The position numbers were made by a program, and so were the translations under genes. A DNA stretch of 56,380 nt from Paludibacteraceae bacterium (GTDB lineage: Bacteria > Bacteroidota > Bacteroidia > Bacteroidales > Paludibacteraceae), in assembly GCA_024399965.1 (NCBI GenBank), contig JAKSNJ010000011.1:1-56380 (forward strand). Direction: 5' to 3'. Shown here one piece after another: positions 48,542 through 56,380 of this stretch (within the stretch, counting starts at the first letter, position 1; every line of letters starts with the position of its first letter). The notes under the pieces were generated by a model. The model was not told the DNA's origin, made no database searches, and saw nothing but the letters and a program-made list of their open reading frames with translations.

Positions 48542-50655
48542 AGGCCCAACACCGAGGTCCAGCGATTGTGCGACCACAGGTACAGATGTCCCTGCTTCAG
48601 CACCTTGCGCGCCGTGGTGCCCTGCATAACACTCTGCAAATCAGTCGGAATAGGAAATGGCTCGTAATTGATAGCCGGATCCCAATTCGTAAAGAAATGC
48701 GGGTAGGTCATGGCTTCCGCCTGCTCATAACCTATAATCGTGTTCAACTCTACCGTTGATTTGTCATACGTGAAGGTAACCTTATTCTCCGCCGGAGAGA
48801 TTACCTCACCTGCGGTATTCATTGTATTGTACTCCCCAAAGAACTCAGGCAGATGATTCATGGCCGCTTTGGTCCAACGCTGGATGCCGTCATCCGTTAC
48901 AGAGAAGTTACCTGCAGAATAATCAAACGTAGTAAGCAAGAAAGCACACTTAGGAGCATTATTCCACGAGCGTCCCAAACTAACTACAGGGCACTCGGAC
49001 TGAACGGTGCAGCGGTCGAAGACATAGCCCTTGTCTTTGGCATCGGCATTGCTGGCTGTCAAGGCATCCGAGCCACCACCGGTAGCTTTACGCGGTTCAC
49101 AATAGAGCAAGCAGTTGTAGAAATACACCGAACCGTCACCACAGATAAAATCGACCGTGCCATGAATCTCACACTCCTCAAAATACTTTTGCGCACCAAT
49201 CTTATTGCTATAATACGTATCCTGATAACTGAGCATACGCACGCGGTAACAAACGGTCTTATCGCCCTTGTCCTGCAAGCAGACCCCACGACCATTGTTG
49301 GCCTTGTAATAATCCAACTCATTCTGCAGGGTCAGGTTCTCAAAGCGGTTACCGATACCGGTGTTGAGAATAGTAGCGGTGGTGCCAATGCCTTCCGACT
49401 CAACAGGAGGAGCATTGCGAATAATCGTCTCGGTCATCGACTCTCCCATGAGCACGATATTACTCTTAGAGATTGTGGTCAGTGCTGCCTCACCTAAGTC
49501 GTACACACCATTAGCCAGATAGATGGTATCACCGTTTTGCAACTGCTTAATCACCATCAAGAACGAAGCCACATCGCCCCCCGTCAGGTTATAACGCTGA
49601 CCTACTTTTTCCACAGGTGCTGCCACATTATATATCTCTATAGTCTTAATAGTCAAGGACTCCTCACAACGCAAGACAACGGTGTCTTGGTCGGCATAAT
49701 AATTCTGATGAATCTCATTGTCGGACGTGGTGTAAGTGATATATGCCTTAGCAGAGACGATAACGCCTATCTCATTGGCACTATGATATACCAACAAATC
49801 GTGGTCTTCCTGATAGAAAGACTTATTCGTAAGGTCATACAGATAGTGGGTACCCGTTAAGGCCTGTTCTTTCGGAGTGGCTAAGGCATAGAGGTTCATA
49901 TCATTGGTGATAACATCGCCTTCACGTACCTTGACACTATTCTCATACCAGCCACGGAAAACCATCCCCTGAGGTACATTCAAATCTTCCGGTTTGTACA
50001 GAGGAGCAAAGCCGGCACCTGAAGTCATTTCCTGTGTACCTAATGCCTGCCCATTTAGGTCATAATACGAGAGTTCTACCTTGCCATCGTCTTCTACCAT
50101 ACCTTTGATAACGAGATTGGTCAAGGCAGCGTAGTTACCAACCGACAAGTTATACCACTGAATTTGCACATTATTGCGGTTGACAGCAACCTCAATGGCT
50201 TTTTCTCCCGAACCAATCGTGCTACTATATACCGTCACCCAATCTTCATCACCATCGCCTTTTACCTTAACACCCCAACCACGATTGCTGCCGGTAACAC
50301 GCTCCAAGAACGAAAGAGACGTAACAGATGCAAAAGCAGATGTAGTGACCGTAGCAGGGTCGCCGGATGTTTTCATAGCACATATATACTTATCAGGAGA
50401 TGCACAGGTAGCGCCCACCTTTCCTTTGCCTCCCTCATATAGGTTCGTTTGGTGGAAAGTAAAGGTAATCGTTTCCTTGCTTTTTTTGGTCACCAACTGA
50501 CGTTCATAATCATTAGCCGACGCATTATCCGATATAGACTCCATAGCAGTCCAATCACGGAACGTGGTATTAACGAGGGATTTCTCTACTAACGTTTGTG
50601 CTGATACCAGACATACCAGTAATGAAGCAACACTGATAAGGATTGTTCTTTTCAT
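48538..50655 (-). CDS. Pectin methylesterase (CE8) with accessory domains, short tail
   Basis: 705 residues from the ATG at 50655, where the signal peptide (MKRTILISVASLLVCLVSAQ) starts. N-terminal ~20-190 carbohydrate-binding-like domain, then a short repeat-like module (~200-260, RGWYENSVKVREGDVITNDM), then the right-handed beta-helix esterase. The CE8 motifs are GVCLQDKGDKTVCYRVRMLS, a 'YQDTYYS' segment, GTVDFICGDG (about residue 498) and LGRSWNN (about 560, GRPW type). The tail is KVLKQGHLYLWSHNRW. It removes methyl groups from extracellular homogalacturonan. 7 bp after the amylase gene. Confidence 0.92.
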   Translation of the reverse strand: MKRTILISVASLLVCLVSAQTLVEKSLVNTTFRDWTAMESISDNASANDYERQLVTKKSKETITFTFHQTNLYEGGKGKVGATCASPDKYICAMKTSGDPATVTTSAFASVTSLSFLERVTGSNRGWGVKVKGDGDEDWVTVYSSTIGSGEKAIEVAVNRNNVQIQWYNLSVGNYAALTNLVIKGMVEDDGKVELSYYDLNGQALGTQEMTSGAGFAPLYKPEDLNVPQGMVFRGWYENSVKVREGDVITNDMNLYALATPKEQALTGTHYLYDLTNKSFYQEDHDLLVYHSANEIGVIVSAKAYITYTTSDNEIHQNYYADQDTVVLRCEESLTIKTIEIYNVAAPVEKVGQRYNLTGGDVASFLMVIKQLQNGDTIYLANGVYDLGEAALTTISKSNIVLMGESMTETIIRNAPPVESEGIGTTATILNTGIGNRFENLTLQNELDYYKANNGRGVCLQDKGDKTVCYRVRMLSYQDTYYSNKIGAQKYFEECEIHGTVDFICGDGSVYFYNCLLYCEPRKATGGGSDALTASNADAKDKGYVFDRCTVQSECPVVSLGRSWNNAPKCAFLLTTFDYSAGNFSVTDDGIQRWTKAAMNHLPEFFGEYNTMNTAGEVISPAENKVTFTYDKSTVELNTIIGYEQAEAMTYPHFFTNWDPAINYEPFPIPTDLQSVMQGTTARKVLKQGHLYLWSHNRWTSVLGL

Positions 50656-50662
50656 AGCAGTA

Positions 50663-53071
50663 TTATTTAATTGTATGACCCAACATATCAAATATACGAC
50701 GGTCGCGCACCACATAGATATGTCCGTTGCGCATGAACTTACGTGGAGCCGTCATGTCCGTGATGGCCTCTACCGGCTCTAAGTCGGTCAGCAAAGGTGT
50801 ACCCGTAAATATCTTCAAATCACCCGGTTGCAAGGTGTAGGTAGTGGTTGCCTGAGCGGCATTGTTCAGATAATCATACCACGTACCCGACGGCAATGTT
50901 ACCGAAACAGATGCCTCGGCAGAGAAATTACCTACTACAAACACATCATTGCCCCATTGAACGGAACGTTTGGCCAATCCGTTAGTCAGTGAAGACGCAG
51001 TAGGATTGCCTGCAAAGACGGTAGGCAGAAGGTGCGTACGAAGATTGATAATCGCAGCCACCTTGTTGTATATATCCATTCTGGGCGAAGTAGGTTTGAG
51101 CCAACCCAATGCCTCAGGTTGCTCTTTGGGATTACAACGGTTAGCATCAGAGATAACCGAGCTACCGGCTTTCGAGTTGATGGAATAGTCATAACCCAAT
51201 TCCTCGTACTGATAGAACATGTGCGAACCGTCAAGCAGCACATTAAATGCCATCACAAGAGGAACACGATGCATACGTGCTTCTTCGTTGGTTTTCAAGC
51301 CACCCGTTCCCCATGTCTTGGCTTTGTAGAAATTACGTTCCTCATCGTGGCTCTCGCTATACGACACCCGACCATCTACATTGGCAGTAGCTATATTGGC
51401 ATCTTGAGCCGTATATCCCATTGCCAATTGGCTGTAAGCATTGCTGGTATTGTTCCAGCAAAGCATACCATAATTAATTAAGTCGGGGTATTCGTTCTTG
51501 TTATTGTGATTCCAGTGCTCCAAAATGAAATACGCATTATGCGGTTTGATGGCATTGTCGTAATAGTATTTCAGATTGGTGGGAGCATCATAAGTGGTGC
51601 GACCACAGAAACCATGACTCAAATCCATGCGGAAGCCATCTACCTTATACTCATCTAACCAATAATTCAGCACGCGTGTGAACATAGAGCGCGTAGGTTG
51701 GAAGTCATGGTCCCACTCGGCACCAAAGTTGGCATCGCCGTGAATTTTATCGGCTACCGTTGCCTCCATCAACCACGGATTATACTGCTGGTCAGTACCA
51801 TAAGGATAAAGTTTTGCCATCGGGTTATAGTCCGTAGCGTGGTTGAATACCATGTCCAAAATGACCGCCATACCACGTTGGTGACATTCATCTACCAATT
51901 GCTTGAACTGGGCAGGCGTACCATAAGATTTCTCCAACGCAAAGTAATGGTTCGGCGAATAGCCCCAGTTGATATTACCGTCTGCCTCCGTAATCGGCAT
52001 CAGTTCAATAGCATTCACTCCTAACTTCTCCAAATAATCCAGTCGCGCACGGAGTCCCTCAAAGGAACGTTTTGAAGAATAGTCATAGGTCCACAACTCA
52101 TAAATGACCAGATTATTCTTGTCCGGCCGTTGGAAATTGAGTGTCGCGTCTGACCACGAATAAGCCGTTTTGCCTGTCTGAAGAACCGACACATATTCAC
52201 CGTCTGCCCCACGTAAAGGATAATCAATTAAGGACGGATTGACCGTTTTAGGTTCGTACTGATCATCCGGGTGCAACACTTTCTCCGAGAAAAGGTCAGA
52301 GATTTGCATCTTCGCTCCGTCAGAACGCACCACTACATACTGATAACGATACTCCTTACCCTTAACCAGATTATTGAGCGTAATCCAAAAATACGGTCCG
52401 TCCTGCTTAAGTTGGTAGTCGTTACTGAGTTTCCAATCGGTCATATCACCTAATAGGAACACATGCTGTGCAGGTACCACCTCCGAGTTATTGCGGGCCA
52501 CCTTATTCGCTGCAGCATACGTACACAGCGTCACACTGGTGCCATCTTCGCCGTAGTAAATACCCATATCTATGCCTTGCGGACGTGATTGTTTAGTAAC
52601 AGCAGCCGGCTCAAAACCACTCCAAATATCATTATCACCCACATAGACCACGATATCTTTATCACCGGCTGCCTTGCCCTGCTTGGAACTATTTCCTTTA
52701 CCGTCATGGAAAACCATCACGATAGCGACAATGGTCTCGGTGGTCGGACAATTAAAGTAGGTGTACATATTGTCAATGGTCAATGTCCACTTATCTCCTT
52801 GTTTGGTCCACTGGGGTTGAGATGTTGTGCCCCAACTGCTATTCTTCAGGTGCTTCCAATCTTTCAAACTGGTGGATTGGGAGGTAATCAAGCCAATATG
52901 CGAATAGCATACCGTGGCACCAACCATGCCCTTGTTTCCCTGCGTGGGATCAAAGGTTAAAACAATTTTTCCCGTGTAATCAACAGGAACAGGAGAAGGA
53001 TTGGAAGTTACTTGCCCAAAGGCAAACGTAGCCATCACGCAACAAAGTACGGCAATAAGGTGTTTTTTCAT
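50663..53071 (-). CDS. Secreted GH13 alpha-amylase-family protein, short tail
   Basis: 802 residues. Signal peptide ends near TFAFGQ. Two N-terminal beta domains (~25-150 and ~170-300) resemble starch-binding and CBM48-like modules. The (beta/alpha)8 barrel starts at YELWTYDYSSKRSFEGL. Catalytic residues: nucleophile Asp in GFRMDLSHGF (about 482), acid Glu in YFILEHWNH (about 518), Asp in YSESHDEERN (about 577). A C-terminal beta domain is followed by the tail KFMRNGHIYVVRDRRIFDML. It hydrolyses starch or related alpha-glucans outside the cell. 4 bp after the C10 peptidase gene. Confidence 0.94.
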   Translation of the reverse strand: MKKHLIAVLCCVMATFAFGQVTSNPSPVPVDYTGKIVLTFDPTQGNKGMVGATVCYSHIGLITSQSTSLKDWKHLKNSSWGTTSQPQWTKQGDKWTLTIDNMYTYFNCPTTETIVAIVMVFHDGKGNSSKQGKAAGDKDIVVYVGDNDIWSGFEPAAVTKQSRPQGIDMGIYYGEDGTSVTLCTYAAANKVARNNSEVVPAQHVFLLGDMTDWKLSNDYQLKQDGPYFWITLNNLVKGKEYRYQYVVVRSDGAKMQISDLFSEKVLHPDDQYEPKTVNPSLIDYPLRGADGEYVSVLQTGKTAYSWSDATLNFQRPDKNNLVIYELWTYDYSSKRSFEGLRARLDYLEKLGVNAIELMPITEADGNINWGYSPNHYFALEKSYGTPAQFKQLVDECHQRGMAVILDMVFNHATDYNPMAKLYPYGTDQQYNPWLMEATVADKIHGDANFGAEWDHDFQPTRSMFTRVLNYWLDEYKVDGFRMDLSHGFCGRTTYDAPTNLKYYYDNAIKPHNAYFILEHWNHNNKNEYPDLINYGMLCWNNTSNAYSQLAMGYTAQDANIATANVDGRVSYSESHDEERNFYKAKTWGTGGLKTNEEARMHRVPLVMAFNVLLDGSHMFYQYEELGYDYSINSKAGSSVISDANRCNPKEQPEALGWLKPTSPRMDIYNKVAAIINLRTHLLPTVFAGNPTASSLTNGLAKRSVQWGNDVFVVGNFSAEASVSVTLPSGTWYDYLNNAAQATTTYTLQPGDLKIFTGTPLLTDLEPVEAITDMTAPRKFMRNGHIYVVRDRRIFDMLGHTIK

Positions 53072-53075
53072 AACG

Positions 53076-54398
53076 CTATCGGATTAGTTGTCCTTGTGCA
53101 TTGAAGCTATGTCCGCCACACCACAAGTACAAAGTATGATTAATGATATATTTACTTTCTTTTTTAGTTGCTCCAACCACTTGATTCGTAGTCGTAACTA
53201 TTTCAGGACGCAAACCAATAATGGCGTCTAAATTTCTATTAAATGAAGTGCGCCACGTTTCCGGACGCAAAGCAGAAATCGCGCAGTAGCAATTATTTAA
53301 ACCGGACCACCCCCAATTGACATGAAAACGTCCCTCTGCATCTCTACCGTCTAACACAAACTCGTGGGCGCCGCTATTGCTATCACCACCCATCATCACA
53401 GGATAACCTGCCTCTAACGACTGGTTGCAATAATCGTTTAAGGTAGCCATCGTCACATTATATTCCATCGGAACGGCAGCCGGTACGCCCTTTGCTTGCT
53501 GATAATCCACCTCACTCATCATCGTAACACACTTGTCATACACGTATCCCAAATGCGTAGATAGGCCGTATGCCATATCGTCACCCCACGCAGCCGAACC
53601 ATTGGCACGCACACCACCGAACTGCATCTTGCACCCTCGGGCACACGCCAACATCAGGTTAGCTACTGCCGATTTAGCTGCCTCGGTAGAGGACTCCGAA
53701 TACGTATCGGCGATATTCGTCCAGTCAAAGAACACTTGTGCATAATTGGTTGTCAGCGTATAGTCCACATAGCCCATCGAACGGAAATTGCGCCAAATGT
53801 ACGAATGAACACCCCTGCCCACATTCGGGTATTTCCAATACCCCATGATTTGTGCAGCAGCCGTAGCCACGCAACCTGTTTTGCATTGTGTCGTATCCAG
53901 CGAATCGATAGGACAATACATATTATACGGTGCCTCTTGTCCCCAAGCTATCTTGCCTAATATCGGTTGGATTGGTTCAGTAGTGACGGTTGTACGGTCG
54001 GAAAAGGAATAGCCATCGGCATTGGATAAGCAACTGATTTCCCGTACATAGCCGTCTAACCACCATTGCATAGTAGGATTAACTTGTGCAGGGTCGAACT
54101 CACCTTCATTGGAATAGCACAAGACCGTTTCTGCTCGGTCATCTGCACTAATGACGATATACCCCCTCTCATCGGTGTAGTTGAATACATACAATGCCGG
54201 TTTCTTCGACTGTTCCGATACACGTTGCTGTACCAAGCGCACCTCAACCGGAGAAACCATCGCACGCGGTTGGGCAGCGTTCTCATCACTATAGGCAAAC
54301 TGTACCGCTATGGCTTCCGCCTCTTGTACGCTACGTTCGTTGGCCCGCATAGGCAACGACAGTAGCACTAAACCAAGCAATAAATACTTTATTTTCAT
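53076..54398 (-). CDS. C10-family cysteine peptidase (streptopain type), short tail
   Basis: 440 residues. Signal peptide MKIKYLLLGLVLLSLPMRA. A Spi-like propeptide with YVFNYTDERGYIVISADDRAE precedes the mature domain. The catalytic Cys is in KTGCVATAAAQIMGYW (about residue 174), His in SGAHEFVLDGRD (about 346) and Trp in HVNWGWSGLNN. The C-terminus is KYIINHTLYLWCGGHSF plus a short end, the shared tail. A secreted protease, activated by propeptide removal. Preceded by the starch-binding-like gene with a 57-bp gap holding a small hairpin. Confidence 0.94.
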   Translation of the reverse strand: MKIKYLLLGLVLLSLPMRANERSVQEAEAIAVQFAYSDENAAQPRAMVSPVEVRLVQQRVSEQSKKPALYVFNYTDERGYIVISADDRAETVLCYSNEGEFDPAQVNPTMQWWLDGYVREISCLSNADGYSFSDRTTVTTEPIQPILGKIAWGQEAPYNMYCPIDSLDTTQCKTGCVATAAAQIMGYWKYPNVGRGVHSYIWRNFRSMGYVDYTLTTNYAQVFFDWTNIADTYSESSTEAAKSAVANLMLACARGCKMQFGGVRANGSAAWGDDMAYGLSTHLGYVYDKCVTMMSEVDYQQAKGVPAAVPMEYNVTMATLNDYCNQSLEAGYPVMMGGDSNSGAHEFVLDGRDAEGRFHVNWGWSGLNNCYCAISALRPETWRTSFNRNLDAIIGLRPEIVTTTNQVVGATKKESKYIINHTLYLWCGGHSFNAQGQLIR

Positions 54399-54419
54399 AT
54401 CATAAATAATAGAGAGTAA

Positions 54420-54438
54420 GGGAGGTAATCACCCTCCC
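54420..54438. other. Small hairpin between two operon genes
   Basis: GGGAGG (54420-54425) pairs with CCTCCC (54433-54438). There is no T-run on the minus strand, so it is more likely an RNA-processing or mRNA-stability stem than a terminator. Confidence 0.35.
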
Positions 54439-54455
54439 CTACCCGATAAGTTTAA

Positions 54456-56380
54456 TTAACGAACGAACAGACCTTGTAGATCGAATATGCGTCCGCCTTT
54501 CTTGATGTACAGGCGATTATTCTTCATAAACTTCTGTACCTCAGCACTATGCTTCAGTTCATACAGACCTGTACCTGTTCCTTGATAGCCCACATACAGA
54601 CCGGAGTTCATACCCTCTTTCGGAATCTTTATGTAGAACTGATACGAACCCGTTTGCTTGATGTAGTAAGCATTATCGTGGATATCGAAGTTGGTAAATC
54701 CTTCACCTTCCGGATTAACCGTCCAACCTGCCTTATTGACATTGTCATATAGTTGAACAAATTCATCTTCAACAAGGTCGATATTTACCGCATACTCCAC
54801 ATAGTCGCCCTTATCCTCCGGCGTACCGGCTTGATAAGTTGTCCCATTAACGAGCAGACCAAAGTCAGGAGTAGCAGGAGTAGGATTAGTAAAGTCACCG
54901 GTCACGACGACATAACCTTGTGCAAAGGTTACGGTAACATCATTAGGCGTATAAACGGTGAAGCAGATATTACCATCTACATCCGTGTATAAGCCCTCTA
55001 TTGCTACGGTCGGGCTGAGGTTGTCATAGCCCCAAGCGTGTTCCCAAGTTCCGTCAGTCACTTTGAGTTGATACTCACCGGCGGCTAACATCGGGAAGGT
55101 ATAAGTATAATCAACCATCTCAATGGCGTCTGCTTGCCAAGCTTTTTCTGCGCCTACCAAAGCATCGTTACCGGTTACATAGAACTTATCTTCTACAGGT
55201 TGCTCACGTTCGCACCATACGCCATTATTCCAATCGGTAATGATAAACAAGTGGCAGTCTGCTATTTCGCTCTTGGCGATTTCATTCCACTGATATTCAG
55301 CAGAGCCCTCCCAATAAGGTACTTCTACCTCAGGAGCAAAACGCTTGAAGATAATACTGTCTGCACGCTCATCTACCTTCAAAGTCAAGGTGTCATTGCT
55401 ATTCGTTGCCCATGCAGTCCATTGACCGGTCAAACCATCCTTACCCCAAATCCAAGCAGCTACCTTACCGCCGTCTTTCGACCAAACACTGTCTTGGACT
55501 ATTGTCAGGTCGAACCTCTTGACAGGTTCCGGTTGGACAGGGCTACTGAGGATAGTGGCAACTAAAGTGCTGTCTGCGGCATTAAAGAACAGCGCAATCG
55601 TATCACCTGCTTGCAGGAACACACTTTCTTTTATTTCTCCATTTGAATCTATAGTTCTCACATCACCCTTCATCCTAACGGTATCCTTATAGTAGACAAC
55701 GGGGTCAATGCCTATTATTGATTTGAATGTTGAAGTCCCATCCGTAGTCAAATCACTAGCCCCATTCATTACAATTAGGTTGCTATCCACCTTATACCAC
55801 AAAGCGTCTTTATCATTGGCGACGGTGTTGATATTGATACCCGTACCACCAAAGACAACGCTATCCAAAATATAAATGTTTTCTTCGAACAGATCCATCT
55901 CTTTCCATGACCATTCACCACCATCCCAGTTGTTCTTGGCATAGTATCTAACCGGCATCTCTGGCCAACCGAGTACAAAATGACCCTGCTCATCTATGCT
56001 GAAAGTATAGGTACCTGCAATGTCCGTCTTGGCTAATACATTCTTATCGCCATCCAACGTCCAGGCACTGCTCTCACGAGTCATATAGGCACCCTCGTTG
56101 GCTTGACCATACCATACTGTATCTTGACGTAAGGAATCGCCATCGGCCAAAACGGTACGGAGCAGCACTTCCTTAAACTCTAAAGCAGAGTCGGCAGGGA
56201 GTTCAACCGAGGCAGGTAAAGCAAGCATACCCTCTGCCCATTTAGTAAAGTTACCGGCTACATAGTATACACTATCAGCATAGGTGATAACAGGCTCTTT
56301 CGGCCAACCAAGGACAAACTCACCCTTCTCGTTCAAACTGAAGGTATAAGTACCGGCGATGTCGGTCGTTGCCAATACAT
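54456..56380 (-). CDS. Secreted starch-binding-like repeat protein, partial, short tail
   Basis: About 640 residues are visible. The gene is cut by the window end: the frame stays open to 56380 and the apparent TTG start at 56375 is inside a repeat. At least two copies of a segment 'LAxTDIAGTYTFSxxExGxFVLGWP' lie ~115 residues apart, followed by modules like those of SusE/SusF and amylase X25 domains (VYYVAGNFTKWAEGM; FYVTGNDALVGAEKAW; TYTFPMLAAGEYQLKVTDGT). The end has a GTGTGLYEL linker and the tail KFMKNNRLYIKKGGRIFDLQ. Most likely binds alpha-glucan at the cell surface and works with the GH13 enzyme downstream. Confidence 0.83.
   Translation of the reverse strand, partial: VLATTDIAGTYTFSLNEKGEFVLGWPKEPVITYADSVYYVAGNFTKWAEGMLALPASVELPADSALEFKEVLLRTVLADGDSLRQDTVWYGQANEGAYMTRESSAWTLDGDKNVLAKTDIAGTYTFSIDEQGHFVLGWPEMPVRYYAKNNWDGGEWSWKEMDLFEENIYILDSVVFGGTGININTVANDKDALWYKVDSNLIVMNGASDLTTDGTSTFKSIIGIDPVVYYKDTVRMKGDVRTIDSNGEIKESVFLQAGDTIALFFNAADSTLVATILSSPVQPEPVKRFDLTIVQDSVWSKDGGKVAAWIWGKDGLTGQWTAWATNSNDTLTLKVDERADSIIFKRFAPEVEVPYWEGSAEYQWNEIAKSEIADCHLFIITDWNNGVWCEREQPVEDKFYVTGNDALVGAEKAWQADAIEMVDYTYTFPMLAAGEYQLKVTDGTWEHAWGYDNLSPTVAIEGLYTDVDGNICFTVYTPNDVTVTFAQGYVVVTGDFTNPTPATPDFGLLVNGTTYQAGTPEDKGDYVEYAVNIDLVEDEFVQLYDNVNKAGWTVNPEGEGFTNFDIHDNAYYIKQTGSYQFYIKIPKEGMNSGLYVGYQGTGTGLYELKHSAEVQKFMKNNRLYIKKGGRIFDLQGLFVR

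Overview
The window reads as one end of a contig from an uncultured Bacteroidota, order Bacteroidales. The pointers are: promoters of the TTTG / TAnnTTTG type instead of sigma70 boxes, almost no Shine-Dalgarno sequences, a canonical type IX secretion (T9SS) type A C-terminal domain, an NfnAB-like fused flavoprotein, the order lpxD-lpxC-lpxA, glnS, and many secreted polysaccharide-acting proteins. GC content is moderate. Family-level placement cannot be settled from this sequence alone. The first ~80 bases are a poly-G stretch that looks like a contig-end artefact. The last gene runs off the right edge.

Layout. 0.45-5.5 kb: three related secreted proteins of unknown function. 5.6-11.4 kb (minus strand): GAPDH, a beta-barrel protein, a 1010-residue T9SS cargo and RNase HI. 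11.6-19.3 kb (plus strand): an OmpA/TPR lipoprotein, a small membrane protein, mutL, acpP, fabF, asd and a U32 peptidase-like protein. 19.4-19.8 kb: a structured non-coding RNA candidate with its own promoter and terminator. 19.9-25.0 kb: two large secreted proteins. 25.4-37.2 kb: a long co-directional housekeeping run (HD phosphohydrolase, lpxD, lpxC, lpxA, glnS, an HSDR_N_2 protein, rfbC, rfbD, DUF2461, tRNA-Arg(CCU), lipoprotein, pyrE-like, SRPBCC, psd, deoC). 37.2-39.3 kb (minus): an SNF-type transporter and a small lipoprotein. 39.5-41.7 kb: the reductase/glutamate synthase fusion. 41.7-56.4 kb (minus): one tightly packed run of starch-binding-like protein, C10 protease, GH13 amylase, pectin methylesterase, NlpC/P60, M13 peptidase, uvrA, tsaD and an exosortase-family protein.

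Two signals cut across this layout. (1) Several families of very short dispersed repeats are present: 7-bp tandem units (TGCACRA-like, AATTGAR/AATGGAG-like, GTTTAGA-like), 11-bp tandem units, and hairpins whose flanks are constant but whose stems differ in sequence while staying self-complementary. They lie between genes and also in frame inside conserved genes (uvrA three times, tsaD, lpxD, the U32 gene, the glutamate synthase fusion, a secreted protein, the exosortase). In two genes the repeat supplies the start codon. (2) Nine otherwise unrelated secreted proteins end in the same ~22-residue tail, which differs from the T9SS domain on the 1010-residue protein. This is a candidate sorting or anchoring signal. 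The genes as a set suggest a saccharolytic, probably gut or plant-associated bacterium that exports amylase, pectinesterase and protease.
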